Assembly: GCA_016795365.1 (NCBI GenBank)
Contig: JAEUHN010000051.1
Coordinates: 124,001 to 188,000 of the forward strand
Direction of reading: 5' to 3'
DNA length: 64,000 nt
From: Verrucomicrobiaceae bacterium
Lineage (GTDB): Bacteria > Verrucomicrobiota > Verrucomicrobiia > Verrucomicrobiales > Verrucomicrobiaceae
The first letter of the stretch is position 1; the number at the start of each line of letters is the position of its first letter. The position numbers and the translations under genes were made by a program. Of this stretch, positions 27,735 through 35,463 are shown one piece after another. The notes beneath the pieces are model-generated. The model was not told the DNA's origin and searched no databases. It saw only the letters and a list, made by a program, of their open reading frames with translations.

Positions 27735-29693
27735 CTATTCTCGGCTGGCGAGCCTTGCCTGAATAGCCTGCACCACATGCACCGGCGCGATGCCTGTCAT
27801 GCACTCGTAGTGGCCGAACGGGCATTCGCGTTTGAAGCAAGGGCTACAGGCCACATGATGGCGGACAATCGTGTGCCGCACGCCCAGAGGCCCCGTCAAG
27901 ATCGGCTCGGTGCTGCCAAAAATGGAAACCGTGGGCACTCCAAGAGCAGCCGCCAGATGCATGGTGCCCGTGTCATTCGTGACCAGGAGCGCGCACTCGC
28001 GCAGGCAATGAATGAGATCATCGAGCGAGGTTTTGCCCACCAGATTGAGGTGAGGCATCTTCAGCATGGCAGACAACTGCTCGCCCATCGCGGCCTCGCC
28101 AGGCGCACCGAAGAGCACCCAGTCCAGCTGCGGCAAAGCATTGGCCACCTCCGCGAAACGCTCCATTGGCCAGCGTTTGGCCTGCCCATACTCAGCGCCC
28201 GCACAGATGCCCACGCGGATCTTGCCATCTTGAGACACCACCGGGGCTCCAGGTGCAAACAAGGCGGGATCATCCGTCTTAGCGCCGCAATGTCGGGCGA
28301 GGCGCAAATACTTGTGTGCCTGATGTTCGGGAGGCGTGCCGGGCTTTTGCTCAGGCGTGATCTGATGCATCAACTTCGAGCGCAGCGACCCCTTGAATCC
28401 GACAAGGCGAGGTATGTCAGCCAGCCAAAACTCCAGCGTGCTGCGCGTCGAATTGGTAAACAGAATCGCCGCATCAAATCGCGCCCGCTCCTTGATTCGT
28501 CTCGCCACCGTGAAGACGCCTTCCTTGCCATCCTTCATGATGAGATCGTCAATGATCCCGAGCGACTGCCAAAGTTGCGCGAGCTTCGAAGGCGTGAACA
28601 CCGTGAGCCGCAAGTCAGGCCGCCCCTGCCGCAGCGCGCGCACCGCAGGAAAGGCCATGCAGGCATCGCCCAGCCAGTTCGGCGAGCGCAGGAGCAACTC
28701 AAACTTCTGCAAGCGATCGACCTGATAACCAACGGGCAGCGTGATGCCTCGACGATAGTTCGCGAGCAGGAACTCCGGCTTCGGCGTCTTCCAGCGATTG
28801 TGAACCCAGAACCAGTTGTGCGGTGCCATGCGCACCACCCGCTCCACCGCCAGATTGAGTTCAGCCGTGACGCCCTCAGCGGTCGGTGTTTCTTCGCGAC
28901 TGACTACGGGGGGATGGAAAACAATTCTCCAGCGGCCCGGCCCGTCATCATAAACTCCGATGGGCACCAGCGGCGTGTCGCATCGCAACGCCATGAGCGC
29001 AGGCAACGAGGTCGTCGAAGCGAGCCGATCAAAGAACGGACACCAAACGCCTTTGTCGCCCGCATGTTGATCCACCAACACTCCGAGCGTTCCCTGATTC
29101 TCACGAAGATGCCGCATCGGCTCGCTGAAACCCGCACTGCGATCAAACAAGATGTAGCCGAGCTTCTCGCGATTCCGCCGCACGTGGGCATCCAGGAAAG
29201 GATTGGCCAGCGGCTGATAGATGCTTGATGGCCGACGGCCCATCGACACAACGGACGGAATCTGGGTAAGCAACTCCCAGCAGCTCAGATGCATCACCGC
29301 ATAAAGCATCGGCTTGCCTTCGGCTGCGATGGCGGCGGGTATGTGAGCGTTCTCAACGGACACGCACTTCAGCACCTCTTGCTCGCCCATCAGAGGGAGC
29401 TTCAATCCACAAAACAAGTTGGCTCCCAGTGATGCGAAGTGCCTCCGCACGATGACCTTCAATTGATCCTCCGGCAGCTCGCGTCCAAACGCGATTCGCA
29501 CATTGTTTAGCGCCAGTTTCCGGTAACTGCCGCCCAGCATCCAGGCGAGCATTCCAACGGCGCTTCCCACACGCGCGACGAGCGTCAGCGGCAGCACCTT
29601 GAGCACGAATTCGAACACTCGAAAGGCCGCATAGACAATGAAGTGTCCGGCGGGCTGTAGATGCTGGGAAAAGGCGGAGGGAGTCTTGGCCAT
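27735..29693 (-). CDS. Fusion of lipid A acyltransferase (LpxL/HtrB-like) and heptosyltransferase (GT9)
   Basis: The 652-residue protein carries two enzymes. Residues about 1-300 match LpxL/HtrB lauroyl-acyltransferases: an N-terminal hydrophobic helix and the H-x4-E catalytic motif in MHLSCWELL. Residues about 325-650 match ADP-heptose:LPS heptosyltransferases (GT9, WaaF-like): RSPNWLGDACMAFPAVRALR at the start, AEYGQAKRWP in the middle, and TNDTGTMHLAAALGVPTVSI near the donor site. These are normally separate genes of lipid A and inner-core assembly at the inner membrane's cytoplasmic face. Linkage in one chain suggests coordinated lipid A acylation and core sugar addition; this coordination is inference. 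The fusion junction has no stop or frameshift. Confidence 0.9.
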   Translation of the reverse strand: MAKTPSAFSQHLQPAGHFIVYAAFRVFEFVLKVLPLTLVARVGSAVGMLAWMLGGSYRKLALNNVRIAFGRELPEDQLKVIVRRHFASLGANLFCGLKLPLMGEQEVLKCVSVENAHIPAAIAAEGKPMLYAVMHLSCWELLTQIPSVVSMGRRPSSIYQPLANPFLDAHVRRNREKLGYILFDRSAGFSEPMRHLRENQGTLGVLVDQHAGDKGVWCPFFDRLASTTSLPALMALRCDTPLVPIGVYDDGPGRWRIVFHPPVVSREETPTAEGVTAELNLAVERVVRMAPHNWFWVHNRWKTPKPEFLLANYRRGITLPVGYQVDRLQKFELLLRSPNWLGDACMAFPAVRALRQGRPDLRLTVFTPSKLAQLWQSLGIIDDLIMKDGKEGVFTVARRIKERARFDAAILFTNSTRSTLEFWLADIPRLVGFKGSLRSKLMHQITPEQKPGTPPEHQAHKYLRLARHCGAKTDDPALFAPGAPVVSQDGKIRVGICAGAEYGQAKRWPMERFAEVANALPQLDWVLFGAPGEAAMGEQLSAMLKMPHLNLVGKTSLDDLIHCLRECALLVTNDTGTMHLAAALGVPTVSIFGSTEPILTGPLGVRHTIVRHHVACSPCFKRECPFGHYECMTGIAPVHVVQAIQARLASRE

Positions 29694-29790
29694 GAAAACG
29701 GAAGCCGCGATTTAATCACCATTGGCGTCGATTGCACCCATTGATTGAGTGTTGCCAATCGAGCCGGATAGAGTGAAGCGCCTTTTGGCG

Positions 29791-29819
29791 TTGACCTCGC
29801 CAGATCGTCCTGCTACGAA
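29791..29819 (+). promoter_or_regulatory. Candidate sigma-70-type promoter of the small lipoprotein gene
   Basis: TTGACC and TACGAA are separated by exactly 17 bp, 33 bp upstream of the GTG start at 29853. Confidence 0.45.
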
Positions 29820-29852
29820 AATGCTGTTCAATTTAACCTTAGTCGAAAAGTT

Positions 29853-30044
29853 GTGAACATTCTCCGCCCCACCCTGCTCGCTGTTTCAGCCGTTGTCACC
29901 CTCTCCGCCTGCAACGCCTATCCCCCGGTTCCCACTTCCAACGTTGAGCGTGTGGAGCGCATGGCACCTGTGACCGATGCGCCTTACGTGCCCGACAATA
30001 CCTATGGTGGCTACTACTATGGCCACAGCCGTCGCTGGTATTGA
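29853..30044 (+). CDS. Small predicted lipoprotein
   Basis: The 63-residue protein has a GTG start, a hydrophobic leader and the lipobox LSAC at residues about 17-20, followed by a short proline- and tyrosine-rich tail (YGGYYYGHSRRWY). Signal peptidase II processing would leave a peptide of about 44 residues attached to a membrane. The family is not recognised. A candidate promoter lies just upstream, and another small lipoprotein gene follows 44 bp later, so the two may be co-expressed. Confidence 0.6.
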   Translation: MNILRPTLLAVSAVVTLSACNAYPPVPTSNVERVERMAPVTDAPYVPDNTYGGYYYGHSRRWY

Positions 30045-30088
30045 CCCATCTCCCCATCCAATAACAACCCACATTCAGACATAACATC

Positions 30089-30364
30089 ATGATCAAGCAC
30101 TCCCTTCGCCTCTCTGTTGCCTTGGCTGCCTCGGCGCTCCTGACTCAATGTGCCTCATTCCAGAATTCAACGGTCGCTGACTACAACCGTGATGGCGTGG
30201 TCTCTGATGCTGAGTTCAAGCAGTATGAGAAGCAGCAAGTCGTTCAGCGTTCCAACGTCGCAACTGAGCGCGCCAAGCGTGACAACGCCGTTGATACAAT
30301 CTGGGATACGAGCAGCGGCATCCAGGGTGTGCACAGCATCCTGAATGGCATTCGCGCCTTCTAA
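30089..30364 (+). CDS. Small predicted lipoprotein with an EF-hand-like loop
   Basis: The 91-residue protein has a signal peptide ending in a lipobox-like LTQC (Cys at about residue 21). The mature part contains DYNRDGVVSDAEF, a canonical D-x-N-x-D-G-x-x-x-x-x-E calcium-binding loop, then a charged helix (KQYEKQQVVQRSNVATERAK). One EF-hand alone may bind Ca2+ weakly or dimerise. The function is unknown. A strong terminator closes the two-lipoprotein unit. Confidence 0.75.
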   Translation: MIKHSLRLSVALAASALLTQCASFQNSTVADYNRDGVVSDAEFKQYEKQQVVQRSNVATERAKRDNAVDTIWDTSSGIQGVHSILNGIRAF

Positions 30365-30382
30365 GGCTGAGGTTTTGATTTC

Positions 30383-30417
30383 AAGCCCGCAGAGCCCAAG
30401 GCTTTGCGGGCTTTTTT
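30383..30417 (+). terminator. Rho-independent terminator of the lipoprotein unit
   Basis: A perfect 9-bp stem, AAGCCCGCA with TGCGGGCTT, 13-nt loop, leads into a run of T residues. It lies 18 bp past the stop codon at 30364. Confidence 0.92.
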
Positions 30418-30449
30418 GTGCCCAGGCCGATGGCCAGTCGCGCTGCACC

Positions 30450-33400
30450 CTACAATCCCGTCGGCATCAAGCTGACCAGCCCAGACTGAATCGCACTGCC
30501 GGTGGCCAGTCCTGGCAAGACGAAGCAGCCGACGCCTTCACGCCGATGGCTGAGCAGCACACCATAGTAGCTCACGATTCGAACGATGGGCTTGAGTGTT
30601 CCGGGGTCGTTGAGCGTGATGCTGCCGGAGAACAAGCCCGTCGTGGGCACGAAGGTCATCTTCACAGCACACGGGTTGCCAGTCGTCGCCGTGCGGAAGG
30701 TCGCGACGTTGGTCTTGGAGACTCGAAAAACCTGGGCGAGATCAGTATACTTCGCAGCAGTCTCGATTTCGGCTCCGCTGAACTGCACCATGGCGTTGTC
30801 GGCTTGATCAGGCAGCGCCAGCACGATGGGCTGCGTGGTGGTGGGCTTCACATACTTTGCGCCACTGGAGTTGAGAGCAATTATGTAGCCACTGGCATAG
30901 GTCTTGTCAGCGGTGGAAATCGGCCCGGTCTTCACCCAGGTGAGATCGTCACTGGACACCCACTCATCCACTCCGATGACCTGCCATCCGCGGAGGCTCC
31001 CATGATTGGTGTAAAGCAATTGGAACAAGGGCACGCGACGATCAGACCCCATGATGGTCGTGCTGGTGAATGCCGTGCCATCGGCGAGTCGTCCGCTCAT
31101 CGTCACCGTGCCAAGAGCGACCACGGTCAATTGTGTCCACCCAGCGCCTTGCGGTTTGCTCACATCTCCCACGTTCTCCAGCGGCAACTCGAGCGCATTG
31201 TTGTAAAGTCCGGCTGGTGCTGGCAACGGCGTGGTCCATGAGTTTCGTGAGGCATCCACGGCTGCGATCTCTCCAGCACTGCTGATCGTTCCCGTGAGGC
31301 TGGCCGTGCTGGGATCAAGGGTGAAGCTCACGACCAACGGCGTGCGCCCGGTGCGCACGATCGTTTGTGTTCCACTTGATCGCTGTGTCGCGACATCCGT
31401 GATCACACGCCCTGCTAACGGATGAGTATCCTTGCCATTGCGCAGCGTGCCGGTGAAGGTTCCCGTGCCTGTGACATTCAAAACGAAGCTGCCGCCGAGG
31501 TCCGCATTCAGAGCCGTCTGCCGGGCAACAAGTCCCCACCAGGCTCCTGCGGTGCCGGGAGGTTGAATGGCCACGCTGAGCGGGAAGGTGACCTTGTCGC
31601 TCGCCCCTGCCGCATTGGTGGCAGTCACCGTGATAGCGTAAGGCCCGGTCAGCTTATCAGCCACATTGGCCGCGCCAGAGATCACTCCGGTTGTCGTGCT
31701 GTAAGTCAGGCCAGAGGGCAAACCCACGACGGACCACGAGGTGGGAGTCGGGGTGGCCTTCAACTCCAGTCGATAGCTGCCGCTGATAATGGTTTGCTGA
31801 GCCGCCACCGGATCAATCACAGGCTTGGGCAGGATTGCGAGTTCACAAGGGCCCACCGTGTGGGTCAGGGCACCCAGCTTGATGATGCAGCTGTAGTCAG
31901 CTCCCTCGTCTGCCGCGGTGAGGAGCTTCACCGAAAGGCTGGCCGTCTTGGCTCCCGCAAACTTGGTGCCATCGACCAGATTCACACCTGCACGCTGCCA
32001 TTGGAAGGTCGCGCCGCTGGCATTGGTCAGCGTCTGAGCAAACACCGCCGTCTTGGCCACCGGAGCCGTGGCATACATCGTGGGCTTCACCACGCTGAGC
32101 GATGCCGCGCTGCTGATCGTGCCGGTGCCGAGAGCTACTGTGTAGAGAGCGGCATCCGTGGTGGCTACATTGCTGATCGTGAACTGGTTGCTCGTGGCAC
32201 CAGCGATGGCCACCCCATTCTTTCGCCACTGGCAGTTGGTAGCGAGTCCATCCAGAGCCACATCGAACGTCATACTGCTGCCAAGATTCACGATGCGGCT
32301 CTGCGGTTGCGAGGTAATCCAAGATGGCGAACTCGCCGCCATCTGATCAATCCATGCGGCCTCGCCGGCCCCTGTGCCAGTCGTCTGATCAAAACTGAAC
32401 TCCAGCTGATGCGCGCCCGTCGGCACGAGGATCGAGGCCAGGGTCCAGTCCACCGTGCCCGTCGCCTCGCTCACCTGTGCGCCATCTACCGAGCACCGCA
32501 AAAAGGCCGCACCGGACGTCGCTGTGACCTTGTAGTAATACGTGAGTCGCACAGGCCCTGTGATGATCGCGGAGCACTTGCTTGATCCCCCTGCGGCGGG
32601 ACTGCCACTCTTCAGAGCGTCCACACCATCACGTGCACCGGTCGTCACGAAGCTCCAAGGCGAAGGTGAAGTCGTCTGCCAGCGCGTGGTAGTGAGATCC
32701 ACCGCCGTATTGAAGTTGCTCACCAAGGTCAGCACCGCTGTGCTGCTCGTCGCTGTCACACCAGCCGCATTGGTCACCACGCACACGTAGTTCCCTGCCT
32801 GAGCGCTTTGGAAATTCGTGATGTTCAGCGTGCTCGCTGTGCCGCCCGTGACGCTCGTTCCATTGCGTTTCCACAAGTAGGTCAACCCATCGCCTGTCGC
32901 CTGCACACTGAGGGTGAAATTGCTCCCCGCTTCAGCCGTGATGCTCGTGGGCGATGACGTAATCACCGGCGGCTCAGGCGGTGGAGGTTCATCCGTCGTG
33001 AAGCTACGATCAGCTCCCAAGACCACGCCATCAGCCGTGACCGCCTTGACCCGATAATGATAAGTCGTCGCCTCTTGCAAGCCACTCAGCGTCGCCATCA
33101 CAGCTGTGTCCGTGCTGGTAGTCAATGAGGCAGGCGTCGCCGCCATCGTCGATCCATAGTCGGTCGTGAGCCCATACTCAAAGCTCACCGTGGTGCTGAT
33201 GCCCTTGGCATTCACAGAGCCCTGAAGATCAGCCGAGGTCCGTGTGATGTTCGTGGCTTCCAGCGTGCTGGCCACAGGCATCGGCACGGCAGCGCCCGCC
33301 GCTTGATACTTGGCGATCAGGAAATCATAGCCTGCTGCACTGGTCGCCGTATCGCCAGCCACGAGCAAGACCCCATCGCTCAGCACCCTCACCGCGTAGG

Positions 33401-34601
33401 CACTGTCAGGTCCCGAGTCAGCGCTAAAGTTGGTGATCGCCACACCGTTGCTGCCGAAGCCCGCATCGACACTCCCGCTACTGGTGAATCGCACGAGCGC
33501 CACATCGTCCTCATCAGCCACTCGCGTCGATCCCGCGACCACAATCTTGCCATCGCCTTGAATCGCGATGCTGTGAACTACATCACCTTCACCCGCACCT
33601 GTGATCGGTGTGATGATCTTGCCCGTGGTGTTGAAGGTCGTGTCCAGCACACCGCCCGCTGTGTAGCGCGCCACGCCCACACCGGCCTCGACCATCGAGC
33701 CCGCCGTCACGATCTTGCCATCGGCCTGCACAGCGATGGCGTCGATGTAGTTGTAGGTGGGTCCCATGTTCGTAATCACCTTGCCCGTCGTGTTGAAGGT
33801 CGTGTCCAGGGAGCCATTCGCGTTGTAGCGCACGAGGGCGTTGTTGGCGTAGTCGCCTGCGACATTGCTGGTGAAGCCCGCGACAAGGATCTTGCCGCTG
33901 GCTTGAACGATCAGCGCCTCGGCCACCTCGACTCCGCCCAGATCTGTCGAGACCTTGCCCGTCGTGTTGAAGGTGGTATCCAGGGCTCCGTTCGAGTTGT
34001 AGCGCACCAGGGCGAAGTTGGTCGAGTCCGCCGAGATGTAAGTGTAGCCACCAACCACGATTTTGCCGTCGTTTTGCACTCCGATACAGGTGGCATAATC
34101 GTCGAGCGATCCGATACCCGTGACCACCTTGCCGGTCGTGTTGAAGGTCGTGTCGAGTGTTCCATTGGCGTTGTAGCGCACCACAGCGAAGTTCGCGTTC
34201 GAGCCTGAGGAATCGTTCATCTCGCCCGCGACCACGATCTTGCCATCGGCCTGAATCGCGACATCGAAGGCGATGTCGTTGCCCGTGCCGATGCCAGTCA
34301 TCACCTTGCCTCCGATGCCAAAGGTCGTGTCCAGCGCCCCGCTCGGCAGGTAGCGCACCACGGCGAAATCAGAGTTGGTGTAGTCGGCGCTCAAGGTGCT
34401 GCCCACCACCACCACCTTGCCATCCGGCTGCACCGCCATCGAGTAGGCATGGTCGTCGCCGCGCACCTCGGTCTTGACGAACCCTGTGGTCTGGAAGCTC
34501 GTATCCAGCTCACCGGCGGCTCCCCAGGCCGACACGACAGAGGCCGCCAATGCCAGGACGGCAAAGGCACCAATGGTCGAGGCACGAGGGTGAGGGCTCA
34601 T
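30450..34601 (-). CDS. Giant secreted delta-60-repeat, Fn3 and Ig-domain surface protein
   Basis: The start is ATG 34601 (MSPHPRASTIGAFAVLALAA), a signal peptide, giving 1,383 residues; the frame to 34751 is less likely. Residues about 30-430 hold seven delta-60 repeats of the form DTTFNTTGKV then VQADGKIVVAG, predicted to form a beta propeller. An Fn3 domain follows (TRTSADLQGSVNAKGISTTV), then at least two Ig-like domains (LTYLWKRNG, CQWRKNGVAI), a lectin-like segment (residues about 650-760), and a cadherin/He-PIG-like domain (GLPSGLTYSTTTGVISG). No PEP-CTERM or other C-terminal sorting motif is visible. Such proteins are typical of Verrucomicrobia surfaces; adhesion is inferred. Confidence 0.88.
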   Translation of the reverse strand: MSPHPRASTIGAFAVLALAASVVSAWGAAGELDTSFQTTGFVKTEVRGDDHAYSMAVQPDGKVVVVGSTLSADYTNSDFAVVRYLPSGALDTTFGIGGKVMTGIGTGNDIAFDVAIQADGKIVVAGEMNDSSGSNANFAVVRYNANGTLDTTFNTTGKVVTGIGSLDDYATCIGVQNDGKIVVGGYTYISADSTNFALVRYNSNGALDTTFNTTGKVSTDLGGVEVAEALIVQASGKILVAGFTSNVAGDYANNALVRYNANGSLDTTFNTTGKVITNMGPTYNYIDAIAVQADGKIVTAGSMVEAGVGVARYTAGGVLDTTFNTTGKIITPITGAGEGDVVHSIAIQGDGKIVVAGSTRVADEDDVALVRFTSSGSVDAGFGSNGVAITNFSADSGPDSAYAVRVLSDGVLLVAGDTATSAAGYDFLIAKYQAAGAAVPMPVASTLEATNITRTSADLQGSVNAKGISTTVSFEYGLTTDYGSTMAATPASLTTSTDTAVMATLSGLQEATTYHYRVKAVTADGVVLGADRSFTTDEPPPPEPPVITSSPTSITAEAGSNFTLSVQATGDGLTYLWKRNGTSVTGGTASTLNITNFQSAQAGNYVCVVTNAAGVTATSSTAVLTLVSNFNTAVDLTTTRWQTTSPSPWSFVTTGARDGVDALKSGSPAAGGSSKCSAIITGPVRLTYYYKVTATSGAAFLRCSVDGAQVSEATGTVDWTLASILVPTGAHQLEFSFDQTTGTGAGEAAWIDQMAASSPSWITSQPQSRIVNLGSSMTFDVALDGLATNCQWRKNGVAIAGATSNQFTISNVATTDAALYTVALGTGTISSAASLSVVKPTMYATAPVAKTAVFAQTLTNASGATFQWQRAGVNLVDGTKFAGAKTASLSVKLLTAADEGADYSCIIKLGALTHTVGPCELAILPKPVIDPVAAQQTIISGSYRLELKATPTPTSWSVVGLPSGLTYSTTTGVISGAANVADKLTGPYAITVTATNAAGASDKVTFPLSVAIQPPGTAGAWWGLVARQTALNADLGGSFVLNVTGTGTFTGTLRNGKDTHPLAGRVITDVATQRSSGTQTIVRTGRTPLVVSFTLDPSTASLTGTISSAGEIAAVDASRNSWTTPLPAPAGLYNNALELPLENVGDVSKPQGAGWTQLTVVALGTVTMSGRLADGTAFTSTTIMGSDRRVPLFQLLYTNHGSLRGWQVIGVDEWVSSDDLTWVKTGPISTADKTYASGYIIALNSSGAKYVKPTTTQPIVLALPDQADNAMVQFSGAEIETAAKYTDLAQVFRVSKTNVATFRTATTGNPCAVKMTFVPTTGLFSGSITLNDPGTLKPIVRIVSYYGVLLSHRREGVGCFVLPGLATGSAIQSGLVSLMPTGL
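33350..34500 (-). repeat. Seven delta-60 coding repeats
   Basis: Units of about 165-190 bp recur with near-identical blocks such as the segment encoding DTTFNTTGKV (for example near 33620, 33800, 33970 and 34150). DNA-level similarity is high between the central units, suggesting tandem duplication or gene conversion. Confidence 0.8.
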
Positions 34602-34762
34602 CAAGGGCAGGCTCGGAGGGATTAAAGGTTCAATTATGGAAATTATAACCTTCCATCCCAGGCTGACGCAACCCCCAGAACCATCTTTCGCCGTGGACTC
34701 AGCGCGTCGTTGAGGTTTCGGTTTCACTACCTGCCATTCGATGGAAGGCACAAGCCTCCACT

Positions 34763-35440
34763 TTGAAGCCCTTCACCACCATTGCCCAGGCCCGCACCTC
34801 CGAGGGTGCCGAGCTAACCCTTCACTCGCACGACGATCATTTTTACCTGCGCGTGAACCGCCAGCCCCTCATGGGCACGAATGCCTCCACATCGGAGCGA
34901 GTGCTCGCCGAGCAGGCATGCGCCAAGCTGACGGGTGTCGGCGGCGCACGCGTGCTGATCGGTGGTCTCGGATTCGGCTTCACGCTCAAGCGCGTGCTGC
35001 AGCTTGTGGCCAAGGATGCCATCGTCGAGGTAGCCGAACTGCTGCCGGAAGTGGTGAACTGGAATCGCGAATTCCTCGGCCATCTCAATGGCAAGCTGCT
35101 CGATGATCCGCGTGTGCAGATAGCGATTGGCGATGTGTTTCAGATCATCAATCGCGCCCCGAATGCCCACTTTGATGCCATCATGCTCGATGTGGACAAC
35201 GGCCCGATCGCCATGGTCCATGACGGCAATTCACGCCTTTACTCGACGCGCGGATTCGACGCCATCAGCCGCGTGCTCAAGCCCCGTGGCCGCGTGGCCT
35301 TCTGGTCCGCAAGTCAGGACGATGCCTTTGCCAAGCGTCTCGGCCTGGCGGGCTACAAGGTGAAAGCTGTGGCCGCCAAGGCCTATGAGCAGGCCCGTCG
35401 TCCCTCGCACACGATCTTCGTGGGTGATCGCATGGGTTGA
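34763..35440 (+). CDS. Spermidine-synthase-like SAM/dcSAM-binding protein
   Basis: The 225-residue protein appears to start with TTG 34763 (encoding MKPFTTIAQAR) after a GGAAGG element; the next in-frame ATG is about 36 codons later and would cut into the domain. The Rossmann motif VLIGGLGFGFTL and acidic strand IVEVAELLPEVV, then DAIMLDVDNGP, match the polyamine synthase/methyltransferase fold. The aminopropyltransferase N-terminal domain is short, so whether it makes polyamines or methylates something is uncertain. It faces the delta-60 gene divergently and glgP convergently. Confidence 0.72.
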   Translation: MKPFTTIAQARTSEGAELTLHSHDDHFYLRVNRQPLMGTNASTSERVLAEQACAKLTGVGGARVLIGGLGFGFTLKRVLQLVAKDAIVEVAELLPEVVNWNREFLGHLNGKLLDDPRVQIAIGDVFQIINRAPNAHFDAIMLDVDNGPIAMVHDGNSRLYSTRGFDAISRVLKPRGRVAFWSASQDDAFAKRLGLAGYKVKAVAAKAYEQARRPSHTIFVGDRMG

Positions 35441-35463
35441 GAGACGACGTCGAAAAACCTGAA

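Noticed and set aside
27669-29228. 519-codon plus-strand open frame opposite the LpxL-WaaF fusion
   Set aside because: It is antisense to a gene with strong family motifs and its translation is rich in Arg, His and Gln with no recognisable domain, as expected for a GC-rich shadow frame.
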